DNA of 64,000 nt from the NCBI GenBank assembly GCA_963700745.1, contig CAVOYT010000013.1, forward strand, positions 62,001-126,000, given 5' to 3'. Numbering within the stretch: position 1 is the first letter of the stretch; every line of letters starts with the position of its first letter. Of this stretch, positions 10,288-18,982 are shown piece after piece. A program made the position numbers and the translations under genes. Source of the stretch: UBA10649 sp963700745. Its GTDB lineage: Bacteria; Actinomycetota; Actinomycetes; S36-B12. Under the pieces are notes generated by a model, which had not been told where the DNA came from, did no database searches, and saw only the letters and a program-made list of their open reading frames with translations.

Positions 10288-11736
10288 ATGACCGCAACGA
10301 CCGAGACCAAGACCGGCGTCGGCCGCGTGGCCCGCGTCACCGGCCCTGTCGTCGACGTGGAGTTCCCCGTCGAGGCCATGCCCGAGCTCTTCAACGCGCT
10401 GCACGTCGACGTCAGCTTCGACCAGGGCGAGGAGGGTGGCGGCAACCGCACCCTGACCCTCGAGGTCGCACAGCACATCGGCGACAACATGGTGCGCGCC
10501 ATCTCGATGCAGCCGACCGACGGCCTCGTCCGCGGCGCCGAGGTGCGCGACACCGGCGACTCGATCACGGTGCCGGTGGGCGACGTGACCAAGGGCCACG
10601 TCTGGAACACCCTGGGCATTCCGCTGGACGTGCCGGAGTCGTCGCTGGAGATCACCGAGCGGTGGAGCATCCACCGCCAGGCCCCCGCATTCGACCAGCT
10701 GGAGTCGAAGACCGAGGTCTTCTGGACCGGCATCAAGGTCATCGACCTGCTCACCCCGTACGTCAAGGGCGGCAAGATCGGCCTGTTCGGCGGGGCCGGC
10801 GTCGGCAAGACCGTGCTCATCCAGGAGATGATCTACCGCGTTGCCGAGAACTTCAGCGGCGTCTCGGTGTTCGCCGGCGTCGGCGAGCGCACCCGCGAGG
10901 GCAATGACCTCTTCCTCGAGATGAGCGAGTCCGGCGTCCTGGAGAAGACCGCTCTGGTGTTCGGCCAGATGGACGAGCCCCCGGGCACCCGCCTGCGGGT
11001 GGCGCTGTCGGCACTGACGATGGCGGAGTACTTCCGCGACGTGCAGAAGCAGGACGTGCTGCTGTTCATCGACAACATCTTCCGCTTCACCCAGGCCGGC
11101 TCCGAGGTGTCGACGCTGCTCGGGCGCATGCCATCGGCCGTCGGCTACCAGCCCACGCTGGCCGACGAGATGGGCCAGCTGCAGGAGCGGATCACCTCGA
11201 CCCGCGGGCACTCGATCACGTCGCTCCAGGCGATCTACGTCCCGGCAGACGACCTGACGGACCCGGCGCCGGCCACGACGTTCGCCCACCTCGACGCGAC
11301 GACCACGCTGAGCCGGCCGATCTCCGAGCTGGGCATCTACCCGGCCGTGGACCCGCTGGACTCCATGTCGCGCATCCTCGACCCGCGGTACGTCGGCGAC
11401 GAGCACTACGCCGTCGCGGCGCGCGTCAAGGAGATCCTGCAGCGCTACAAGGATCTGCAGGACATCATCGCCATCCTCGGCATCGACGAGCTCTCCGAGG
11501 AGGACAAGATCCTCGTGGGTCGTGCCCGCCGGATCCAGCGCTTCCTGTCGCAGAACATGTTCGTGGCGGAGGCCTTCACCGGGCAGCCCGGCTCGTTCGT
11601 GCCCGTCGAGGAGACCATCGCCTCGTTCAAGGCGCTGTGCGAAGGGGTCTACGACCACCTTCCCGAGCAGGCCTTCTTCATGGCCGGCGGCATCGAGGAT
11701 GTCGAGAAGAACGCGGCCGCCCTGGCGAAGGGCTAG
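10288..11736 (+). CDS. atpD: ATP synthase F1 subunit beta
   Basis: Catalytic subunit. 482 residues, intact. Walker A is GGAGVGKTVLI near residue 170, the catalytic Glu lies in GERTREGND, Walker B is VLLFIDNIFRF, and the signature around PALTLADEMGQLQERI-type sequence is present. The RBS AGGAGAGGG lies just upstream of the ATG. Used with atpA as the surest anchor for calling the operon. Confidence 0.97.
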   Translation: MTATTETKTGVGRVARVTGPVVDVEFPVEAMPELFNALHVDVSFDQGEEGGGNRTLTLEVAQHIGDNMVRAISMQPTDGLVRGAEVRDTGDSITVPVGDVTKGHVWNTLGIPLDVPESSLEITERWSIHRQAPAFDQLESKTEVFWTGIKVIDLLTPYVKGGKIGLFGGAGVGKTVLIQEMIYRVAENFSGVSVFAGVGERTREGNDLFLEMSESGVLEKTALVFGQMDEPPGTRLRVALSALTMAEYFRDVQKQDVLLFIDNIFRFTQAGSEVSTLLGRMPSAVGYQPTLADEMGQLQERITSTRGHSITSLQAIYVPADDLTDPAPATTFAHLDATTTLSRPISELGIYPAVDPLDSMSRILDPRYVGDEHYAVAARVKEILQRYKDLQDIIAILGIDELSEEDKILVGRARRIQRFLSQNMFVAEAFTGQPGSFVPVEETIASFKALCEGVYDHLPEQAFFMAGGIEDVEKNAAALAKG

Positions 11737-11742
11737 TCGAGC

Positions 11743-12154
11743 ATGGCTGACGAGAAGGTCCTCAACGTGGCCGTGGTCTCGGCGGAGCGGGCGCTGTGGT
11801 CCGGCCCCGCCAAGTCGCTGGTGGCCAAGACCCCTGAGGGTGACATCGGCATCCTGCCCGGGCACGAGCCGGTGCTGGCCCTGCTCGTGGAGAGCCCGCT
11901 GCGGGTCGAGGAGCTCGATGGCAGCCGGCTGGTGGTCGCCGTGCACGGCGGCTTCTTCTCCGTGTCGGGCAACCAGGTCAACGTGATCGCCGAGGTCGCC
12001 GAGCTGGCCGAGGACATCGACCTCGAGCGTGCGCAGGCGGCACTGGCCCGGATCCAGGCGAACGGCCTCGCACGAGGAGGAGGCGCCGGCGCTCCGGCGC
12101 GCTGAGACGCGCATCCAGGTGGCCGAGATCGCCAAGGGCGTCCACTCCCGCTAG
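11743..12154 (+). CDS. atpC: ATP synthase F1 subunit epsilon (frame broken near 3' end)
   Basis: Rotor subunit with a beta-sandwich that docks on gamma and the c-ring. The N-terminal domain is complete (KSLVAKTPEGDIGILPGHEPVL). The primary frame ends early at 12105 with an abnormal Gly/Ala tail. Shifting one base near 12064-12071 restores a normal helical C-terminus (EEEAPALRRAETRIQVAEIA) with a stop at 12152-12154. One surplus base is inferred. Last gene of the operon, followed 28 bases later by a perfect palindrome. Confidence 0.88.
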
Positions 12155-12182
12155 ACCCAGCCGTGCCAGCCGCCACCCCCCT

Positions 12183-12244
12183 GTTGAGCGTGCAGTTGTT
12201 GGGCCCCGGGCGAACGCCCGGGGCCCAACAACTGCACGCTCAAC
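12183..12244. terminator. Perfect 30-bp-arm hairpin between convergent genes
   Basis: Arms 12183-12212 and 12215-12244 are exact reverse complements around a two-base AA loop. The hairpin lies between the end of the ATP synthase operon and the converging cobalamin adenosyltransferase gene. There is no T-tract, so if it terminates transcription it would be of the tract-less type common in actinobacteria, and symmetric for both directions. Confidence 0.7.
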
Positions 12245-12260
12245 GAAGGAGCGGGAGGGG

Positions 12261-12836
12261 CTAGCGGTTGGCGCCGGGCTGCCAGAGCACGTCGCCGCCG
12301 GCGTCCAGGTTGGCCACCCGCGCCAGGATGAACAGCAGGTCGCTCAGCCGGTTCAGGTACGTGGCCGTGAGCGGGTTCATGCCGCCGTGGTAGGTGTCCA
12401 GGGCCGCCCATGTCGACCGCTCGGCCCGCCGCACGACGGTCCGGGCCACGTGCAGCTGTGCCGCCGCGACCGTCCCGCCGGGTAGGACGAAGGACCGCAG
12501 CGGCTCCAGTCGCTCGTTGTACTCGTCGCAGGCGGCCTCGAGCCGCTCGACGTAGTCGTCCTCCACGCGCAGCGGGGGGTGCTCGGGGTCCTCGACGACG
12601 GGAGTGCACAGGTCGGCACCCACGTCGAAGAGGTCGTTCTGGATCCCCAGCAGCAGGGCGCGCACGTCGTCGTGCAGGGTCGACGAGGCGAGTGCCACCC
12701 CGATGGCGCAGTTGGCCTCGTCGACGTCGGCATACGCCTTCAGCCGGGGGTCGTTCTTGCCGGTACGGCTCATGTCGCCGAGGGATGTCGTGCCGTCATC
12801 GCCGGTCCGGGTGTAGATCCGCGTGAGATTGACCAT
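12261..12836 (-). CDS. Cob(I)yrinic acid a,c-diamide / cobalamin adenosyltransferase, PduO type
   Basis: Adenosylates cob(I)alamin with ATP to make adenosylcobalamin. 191 residues, intact. Landmarks are the N-terminal ATP loop YTRTGDDGTTSLG, the YADVDEANCAIG motif, FVLPGG and the RTVVRRAER arginine cluster of PduO/MMAB-type enzymes. It starts at the ATG (12834-12836) seven bases from a -10-like TAGGGT, so the transcript is probably leaderless. A long upstream extension of the frame into murA is rejected. The same gene stands beside murA in mycobacteria (Rv1314c). The product would serve the adenosylcobalamin mutases implied by the epimerase/meaB/ccr genes at 26-30 kb. Confidence 0.9.
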   Translation of the reverse strand: MVNLTRIYTRTGDDGTTSLGDMSRTGKNDPRLKAYADVDEANCAIGVALASSTLHDDVRALLLGIQNDLFDVGADLCTPVVEDPEHPPLRVEDDYVERLEAACDEYNERLEPLRSFVLPGGTVAAAQLHVARTVVRRAERSTWAALDTYHGGMNPLTATYLNRLSDLLFILARVANLDAGGDVLWQPGANR

Positions 12837-12843
12837 GCCGCCG

Positions 12844-12849
12844 ACCCTA
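12844..12849 (-). promoter_or_regulatory. -10 box of the cobalamin adenosyltransferase gene
   Basis: TAGGGT on the minus strand ends seven bases before the ATG at 12836. It is part of a 67-base divergent intergenic region shared with murA. No clear -35 is seen. Confidence 0.4.
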
Positions 12850-12891
12850 CGGCACCTGGTCCGCGTCGGCAGATGGGCGGCGCGACCCCCG

Positions 12892-12897
12892 TACGAT
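12892..12897 (+). promoter_or_regulatory. -10 box of murA
   Basis: TACGAT ends six bases before the murA GTG at 12904, consistent with a leaderless mRNA. It also argues for this GTG over upstream in-frame starts. Confidence 0.45.
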
Positions 12898-12903
12898 GCG
12901 CCC

Positions 12904-14175
12904 GTGGAGGTCTTTCGCGTTACCGGTGGCACCCCGCTGGTGGGTGAGGTCGCCGTCACGGGTGCGAAGAACTCCGTCCTCAAGCTGATGGCGGCGACGC
13001 TCCTGGCACCGGGCACCTCGACCATCACGAATGTGCCGCACATCCTCGATGTCGAGATCATGGCCGAGCTCCTCAGGCGACTGGGGTGCGAGGTCGATCA
13101 CGACATCGAGGCCTCGTCGGTCCGCATCACCGTGCCGGAGGCTCCCGACCATCGAGCCGACTATGACCTGGTCCGTCGGATGCGCGCCTCCATCTGCGTG
13201 CTGGGTCCGCTGGTGTCCCGCGTGGGGGCAGCCGACGTCGCCCTTCCCGGGGGCGACAACATCGGCTCCCGCGGCCTCGACATGCACGTCGACGGACTCA
13301 AGCGCATGGGGGCGGACGTCACCAGCGAGCATGGCTACCTACTGGCCCACGCCCGCGGGCGCCTCAGCGGCGCCAGCACGTATCTGGACTTCCCGAGCGT
13401 GGGCGCGACCGAGACGATCCTCATGGCCGCGGTGCTGGCCGACGGCGAGAGCGTGATCGACAATGCGGCCCGCGAGCCCGAGATCATCGATATCTGCCGA
13501 ATGCTCCAGGCGATGGGGGCTCGCATCGACGGCGTCGGGACGTCCACCTTGACCATCGAGGGAGTCGAGTCGCTGGTTCCCGTCGAGCACGCGACCGTGC
13601 CCGACCGCATCGTCGCGGGCACCTGGGCGGTTGCCGCCGTGATGACCCGCGGCGACCTGACCGTTCGAAATGCCCATGCCGACCACCTCAGCATCGCGCT
13701 GGAGAAGCTCGCGACGGCCGGGGCGACGGTGACGGCGCTCGAGGATGGCTTCCGGGTGGTGATGGACTCCCGACCCCGCTCCGTCGACATCGTGACCCTC
13801 CCGTACCCCGGATTCCCGACCGACCTGCAGCCGCAGTTCATCGCCCTGAACTCGGTGGCCGAGGGCGCGGCACTGGTGACGGAGAACCTGTTCGAGGCCC
13901 GCTTCCGCTTCGTCCAGGAACTGGCCCGACTCGGGGCGGACGTGCGGACCGACGGCCATCACGCTCTCGTGCGAGGCACGACGTCCCTGTCCGCGGCGCC
14001 GGTCGAGGCGACGGACATCCGGGCGGGTGCCGGGCTCGTCCTGGCGGGGCTCGTGGCCGAGGGCTGCACGACGATCTACGGGGTCTCCCACATCGACCGG
14101 GGGTACGCGGGCTTCGTCGAGGCGCTCCGCTCCGTCGGAGCGGAGATCGTGCGCGCCGAGGTCAACGACCGCTAG
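12904..14175 (+). CDS. murA: UDP-N-acetylglucosamine 1-carboxyvinyltransferase (Asp-type MurA)
   Basis: Transfers enolpyruvate from PEP to UDP-GlcNAc, the first committed step of peptidoglycan synthesis in the cytosol. 423 residues, intact. N-terminal VAVTGAKNSVLKLMAATLL and PSVGATETILMAAVLA are MurA signatures. The active-site loop reads LPGGDNIGSRG, with Asp118 at the position of the catalytic/fosfomycin-alkylated Cys115 of E. coli. Asp there is known in mycobacteria and chlamydiae and gives intrinsic fosfomycin resistance. The GTG start is supported by the -10 box six bases upstream. Its 3' end overlaps the converging small membrane protein by 14 bases. Confidence 0.95.
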   Translation: MEVFRVTGGTPLVGEVAVTGAKNSVLKLMAATLLAPGTSTITNVPHILDVEIMAELLRRLGCEVDHDIEASSVRITVPEAPDHRADYDLVRRMRASICVLGPLVSRVGAADVALPGGDNIGSRGLDMHVDGLKRMGADVTSEHGYLLAHARGRLSGASTYLDFPSVGATETILMAAVLADGESVIDNAAREPEIIDICRMLQAMGARIDGVGTSTLTIEGVESLVPVEHATVPDRIVAGTWAVAAVMTRGDLTVRNAHADHLSIALEKLATAGATVTALEDGFRVVMDSRPRSVDIVTLPYPGFPTDLQPQFIALNSVAEGAALVTENLFEARFRFVQELARLGADVRTDGHHALVRGTTSLSAAPVEATDIRAGAGLVLAGLVAEGCTTIYGVSHIDRGYAGFVEALRSVGAEIVRAEVNDR

Positions 14176-14489
14176 CGAGAACCTCGCGGGCCCGTTCCTC
14201 GTCGCTCGGCCAGACCATCACCCGGGGCCCCTCCAGCGTGGTGGCCAGGTTGGCGCGCACCCCGCTGTCCTCGAGCCGACGGCGCAGGACCTCGCCCTCG
14301 ACGTACGTCGCGGGCGCCGCGACGGGCACGAGCAGCCCGTACTCCTCGCTCGTACCGGGTCGCGGCGGCGGCGGCCACGACCGACCCGCCTCTGCTGAAG
14401 GCCCAGCGCAGGATGAGGACGAAGATGCCGATGAGGACGACCGCCACGAACGGGCCGAACGCGTAGGAGAAGGAGTTCCAGGCGGGCAC
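14162..14489 (-). CDS. Small membrane protein with DUF2007-like C-terminus (frame broken)
   Basis: About 108 residues when two frames are joined. It begins with GTG at 14489 and has one hydrophobic helix (FGPFVAVVLIGIFVLILRW), then a short Arg/Gly linker. After a one-base shift in a GCC-repeat near 14350-14370 comes a soluble tail with EGEVLRRRLEDSGVRANLAT and VMVWPSDEERAREVL. The tail resembles the DUF2007 'putative signal transducing' fold, but this is recognised by pattern only. It probably follows the ABC exporter genes in the same transcription unit (43-base gap) and overlaps the murA 3' end. Function unknown. Confidence 0.55.
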
Positions 14490-14532
14490 GTCCCCATGGT
14501 GAGGCCTCGTGCCGACTTGCGCTAGCCGGCGA

Positions 14533-15354
14533 TCAGCTGTCGCCGCGTACCGACCACCGGAAGAAGCGCAGAGCGAGCACCAGGCCGATGACGCACCACA
14601 GCGTCAGCATCAGGGCGCACATCCCGAGCTCCCAGCCGCCGGCCACCTCGACGACGGCCGCCGACTCGGGGAGGAAGACGCTGCGCATCGCCTGCGCCAG
14701 CCACTTCAGCGGGAACAGGGAGCCGAACACCTGCATCCACTGCGGCAGCTGGGTGAACACGAAGAACACGCCGGAGGTGAACTGCAGCACGAGGACGATG
14801 GGTGTCACGACGGCGGATGCGCCCCGTCCGGTCTTGGGCACGACCGAGAAGGCCAGGCCGGTCAGGGTGCAGGCGATCAGGCCCAGAATGCTTGCCCATA
14901 CGAACGTGAACCACTGCAACGCCGTGCTGGGCAGCTGGATGCCGTAGAAGGCCACGCCGACGGCGATCAGGATGACCACCTGCGCGATGTACGTCACGAA
15001 GACGGTGCCGATCTTGCCGATGAAGTACGAGGCCGTCGGCATCGGCAGGCCCTGGAGGCGCTTCAGCGTGCCGTCCTCGCGTTCCAGCGGGATCGAGATC
15101 GCCAGGTTCTGGAAGGAGGTGTACAGCACGCCCGACGCGATCATGCCGGCCACGAAGTACTGGGCGAACGAGATGCCGGGAGCAAGCTCCTGGTCGCCGA
15201 AGATCGAGCCGAAGACGACGAGCAGGATCATCGGGAAGGCGAAGTTGAAGACCGCGGAGTTGCGGTCGCGGAAGAACTGCTTCAGTTCGACGGCCACCCG
15301 TCGGCGACCGAGGGCGGCGGTGCTGGGCAGGCGCGTCTGCGCGGGAGCGCTCAC
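14533..15354 (-). CDS. ABC-2 type transporter permease
   Basis: Membrane half of an exporter. 273 residues with six hydrophobic segments (NFAFPMILLVVFGSIFG; QYFVAGMIASGVLYTS; then four more). The cytoplasmic loop LEREDGTLKRLQGLPM is the ABC-2 coupling motif of DrrB/NodJ-like drug or lipid exporters. The start overlaps the stop of the ATPase gene by four bases (ATGA), so the two form a coupled pair. The substrate cannot be read from sequence. Intact. Confidence 0.85.
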   Translation of the reverse strand: MSAPAQTRLPSTAALGRRRVAVELKQFFRDRNSAVFNFAFPMILLVVFGSIFGDQELAPGISFAQYFVAGMIASGVLYTSFQNLAISIPLEREDGTLKRLQGLPMPTASYFIGKIGTVFVTYIAQVVILIAVGVAFYGIQLPSTALQWFTFVWASILGLIACTLTGLAFSVVPKTGRGASAVVTPIVLVLQFTSGVFFVFTQLPQWMQVFGSLFPLKWLAQAMRSVFLPESAAVVEVAGGWELGMCALMLTLWCVIGLVLALRFFRWSVRGDS

Positions 15355-16238
15355 TGGACGTCGACCTCCGCTACCGGAGCAGGGTGGTCGCCACCGCGAT
15401 CGTCCCCGATCAACTCGAGGTAGATGTCCTCGAGCGTCTCTCTCCGGACCTCGAGGGCGGGGATCTCCCCGTCGAAGCGCGCGGCCAGCTCGCCGATGGT
15501 CTGCGTGGGAGTCATCGTCTGCGCCTCGACGCGGGTGCCGTCCTCACGCCAGGAGACGCGGGCGGATCGCCGCTCGCGACCGCCGAGGTCCTCGGGGGTG
15601 TCGCAGGCGAGCACCCGACCTCGCGAGATGACGGCGACCCGGTCGGCCAGGCGCTCCGCCTCCTCGAGGTAGTGCGTGGTGAGCAGGATCGTGGTGCCCT
15701 CAGCCTTGAGCCCCTCGATGAGCGTCCAGAACTCGCGGCGGGCCTCCGGGTCGAAGCCGGTGGTCGGCTCGTCGAGGAACAGCAGCCTCGGGCGTCCGAT
15801 GATGCCGAGGGCGACGTCCAGGCGACGGCGCTGGCCCCCGGAGAGCTTCTCGTTCCGCGACTTGCGCTTGTCGGTCAGGCCCACCGACTCGATCACCTCA
15901 CCCGGGTCGCGCGGGTCGGGGAAGTAGCCAGCGAAGTGCTCGACCGCCTCCGTCACGGTGAGGTCCCCGAGGTCGCGGTCGGACTGCAGGACGATTCCCA
16001 GCTGGGACCTCCACGCGCGATCGCCGTCGGCCGGGTCCTGACCGAGCACCTGTGCGTTCCCGGAATCGCGGTCGCGGTAGCCCTCGAGGATCTCGGTGAC
16101 CGTGGTCTTGCCGGCTCCGTTCGGCCCGAGCAGGGCGAAGCATTCGCCGAAGTCGATGTGGAAGGTGGCGCCGTCGAGGGCCCACAGATCGCCGTATCGC
16201 TTGCGGACGTCGCTGACGCTGACGGCGGGGTCACCCAT
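15351..16238 (-). CDS. ABC transporter ATP-binding protein (DrrA-like)
   Basis: ATPase partner of the ABC-2 permease. 295 residues, intact. Walker A is LLGPNGAGKTT near residue 38, the Q-loop is GIVLQSD, the ABC signature is LSGGQRRRLD, Walker B is LLFLDEPTTGFD and the switch His is in LLTTHYLEEAERLADR. The C-terminal ~80 residues form the extra domain common in drug and daunorubicin-type exporters. Divergent from nucS across a 55-base gap. Confidence 0.88.
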   Translation of the reverse strand: MGDPAVSVSDVRKRYGDLWALDGATFHIDFGECFALLGPNGAGKTTVTEILEGYRDRDSGNAQVLGQDPADGDRAWRSQLGIVLQSDRDLGDLTVTEAVEHFAGYFPDPRDPGEVIESVGLTDKRKSRNEKLSGGQRRRLDVALGIIGRPRLLFLDEPTTGFDPEARREFWTLIEGLKAEGTTILLTTHYLEEAERLADRVAVISRGRVLACDTPEDLGGRERRSARVSWREDGTRVEAQTMTPTQTIGELAARFDGEIPALEVRRETLEDIYLELIGDDRGGDHPAPVAEVDVQ

Positions 16239-16280
16239 GTTGGTCGATCATGCCACGCGCGGGCCGCGCGGTCCGGCGGA

Positions 16281-16286
16281 TACGCT
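16281..16286 (+). promoter_or_regulatory. -10 box of nucS
   Basis: TACGCT ends seven bases before the GTG at 16294, another leaderless arrangement. It supports this GTG as the start. Confidence 0.45.
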
Positions 16287-16293
16287 GCCTCGC

Positions 16294-16973
16294 GTGCGAA
16301 TCATGGTGGCGCGGTGCACGGTCGACTACGTGGGTCGACTGACCGCACATCTCCCCGCCTCGCTGCGAGTGATCATGGTCAAGGCGGACGGGTCGGTCCT
16401 GATCCATTCGGACGGTGGCTCGTACAAGCCTCTCAACTGGATGAGCCCGCCGTGCACGACCCGGGTGTCGCCGTCGGGGGAGGAGGGCGTCGCGAGGTCT
16501 GGACGGTGGAGAACAAGGCCGGCGAGCAGCTCGTCATCACCGTCCACGAGGTCGTGCATGCGGCCGAGCACGAGCTCGGCGTCGATCCGGGACTGGTGAA
16601 GGACGGCGTGGAGGCGCACCTGCAGAAGCTGCTCGCTCTGCACGTCGCGGTCCTAGGCGAGGGCTGGTCGCTGGTTCGGCGCGAGTACCCGACCGCGATC
16701 GGGCCGGTGGACCTGCTGTGCCGCGACCAGGACGGACGCAGCGTCGCGGTCGAGATCAAGAGGCGCGGCGAGATCGACGGCGTGGAGCAGCTGACGCGCT
16801 ACCTCGATCTGCTGAACCGAGACCCCCTCCTGGCCCCCGTCCAGGGCGTCTTCGCGGCGCAGGAGATCAAGCCGCAGGCCCGCGTGCTCGCCGAGGACCG
16901 CGGGATCCGCTGCGTGGTGCTCGACTACGACGCGCTGAAGGGCAGCGACGACCCGGGGCTGCGGCTGTTCTAG
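16294..16973 (+). CDS. nucS: Mismatch-specific endonuclease NucS/EndoMS (frame broken)
   Basis: Cuts both strands at mismatches; it is the core of the MutS/MutL-independent mismatch repair of actinobacteria. The N-terminal domain (IMVARCTVDYVGRLTAHLP, VKADGSVLIHSDGGSYKPLN) and the C-terminal nuclease domain (VWTVENKAGEQLVITV, GPVDLLCRDQDG, VAVEIKRRGEIDGVEQLTRY with the catalytic D...ExK) are all present. They lie in two frames, joined near 16470-16490, where about one base appears to be missing. The 3' TAG shares a CTAG with the stop of the converging gene. Equivalent to Rv1321 in the same neighbourhood. Confidence 0.92.
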
Positions 16974-18852
16974 GACTCCGTCGGACTTCCGTCCGCGGCG
17001 TGCTCGAGATCTCGACGCTCCTCGTGTCGGAAGTCGTAGTACTGCAGCGTCAGGCCGATCGCGGAGAACGGCAGAAGGATCGCCCCCAGTGCGATCGACA
17101 CCACGTTCGTGAGCCAGAACGGCCAACCGGTGACGAGCAGGAGCAGTCCGCCTAGCGCGCCCGGCAGGCTGAACCCGACCCACACGAGCAGGGCGCTCAG
17201 GAAGACCGCTCGCCACCGGCGACCCTTGGTGAGCTGTGCGCTGCGCCGCAGGGCGGACCAGACCCCGCGACGCTCGATGACGGCCGCCGGCATCGCGACC
17301 GCCCAGAACGCGATGAACAGCAGGGCGATCGGCAGCCCGACGAGCGACGAGGCGAGAAGCGTCACGACGACGAAGAGGAGCAGCTGGACGACTGCGCCGG
17401 ACGGCCAGCGCACCGCGAGGGCGATGGCCGACCATCCCGAGACGCGATGATCTCTGGCGAGGCCCTCGACGACCCGGCTGGTGGCCGCGAGGGCGAGGGC
17501 CACGAACGGCGCGAGAGTGAGTGAGACCAGCACGACGAGCACGATGGCGATGGGGGAGTCGGTCAGACCGTGCACATCGGTGAGGTCGTCGGTCGGCGCG
17601 GCTGCGCAGCGCCAGGCGTTGGAGCGCCAGAGCCCCGGCCGTGGCCAGGCCGACCACCAGCACGATCGGGCCCAGCAGTCTGGGATGCCGGAACAGCAGG
17701 CTGAAGGAGGCCGAGACGACCTGCCCGGCCCGCCGCTCGCGGTCCGGCCGGGTGTCGCCGCCGTGCCGCCAGCGCGTGCCGCGGACGAGTAGGAAGCCCA
17801 GCGCGAGGAGGACGAGCAGGGCCGCCACCACCAGGATCGGCTGGTCGAGCAGCGCGATGAACAGCAGGGAGCCCGAGCGGGTCAGGTCACAGAAGGAGTC
17901 CGCCGCGGGTCCGCCGATCACCGGGAGGGCGACTGCTCCCTCGCGCCCTTCCTCGATCTGCCACGAGACCGGGTGCGACCACTGCGTCTTGGTGTTCGGA
18001 CCGGTCGGGCCGTTGTTGAAGGACGGCGCCTTCTCTCCCCAGCGGCCCGTGAAGGTGAGCCACTCGAAGCCGTGCATCAGGCGAATCCGGAAGCATCACG
18101 ACCTCGGGACGTACCTGGGCGCCCAGGGCGCCTGTCTCGTCGCAGCCGAAGCCGGCCGCCGCGCTCTTGCCGAACCAGCGGGCTTGCGTGTAGTACGCCG
18201 CGTGCGAGCCCTGGCCGGGATACACGACGATGCGGTCACCCTGCCTCAGCAGCTTCTCGTCGGCCCAGTCCGCAGTCTCCGATCCCTCGTGCTGGGCGAA
18301 CGCCGCGCTCGTCGGCCCCCGGGCGAGTGCGTCAGCTGCCGTCTCGGCGTCGAACTGGAGTTGGACCATCTCCCAGTCGCCCTCGTGCCGGTCGTTCCAG
18401 TCGTTGAAGACCCACCAGAACCAGTACTGGAGGACCAGCGACCCGGGATGGTCCGGGTCCGTGGCCACTCGCGCGTACACGGTCGGCGTGGAGCCGGCGC
18501 CGCTGGCGTCGAACCAGCGCTCGTAGTCGCACCCGGGCTCGAGCGGATTGCCCGGCAGGTCGAGGTACCAGCCCTCGCCGCGACCGGCGAGATCCGTCGG
18601 CTGGGGCGCCGGAATCGACTCGCCGCTCGGGCCACGCAGGATGACGTCGGGTCGTCCGAGGACCGAGTCGACCGCCGAGGGCAGGTATGGCTCACCATCC
18701 CCGCAGGCCTCCGACTGGTCGCGGACGACGACGATGGGTGCGTAGCGCTCTGCCAGCGCGGCTGCGTCGTCGTCGGCCCGCACGGGGGGCGCGAGTGCCA
18801 CCGCGAGGAGCAGCCCGGCAGGCAGCAGGGCGCGCAGCGCCAGCGTTCGCAC
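16970..18852 (-). CDS. Secreted/membrane protein with Vps62-like domain (two frame breaks)
   Basis: About 627 residues once three frames are joined (breaks near 18068-18092 and 17590-17612). A GTG start at 18852 follows GGGAGG and opens a signal peptide (VRTLALRALLPAGLLLAVAL, then an ADDD cleavage region). The ectodomain contains YWFWWVFNDWNDRHEGDWE and GQGSHAAYYTQARWF, a Trp/His-rich pattern of the Vps62 (DUF946) family. It ends with GRWGEKAPSFNNGPTGP. Then follow several transmembrane helices, including ILVVAALLVLLALGFLLV and four to six in the last 200 residues. The function of bacterial Vps62 proteins is unknown. Divergent from the HADH gene; its stop shares a CTAG with nucS. Confidence 0.7.
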
Positions 18853-18982
18853 GGGTTCCTCCCTCCGAGTCGGTATGCACGCGCATTCTGCCGTGCTGCG
18901 ACCGAGCACGGCGTGGATCCCCGACGGCCCCGAGATAGGGTCGAGGGGAGACGTCGCCGAGCGGCGAAGAGAAGGGACCCTG

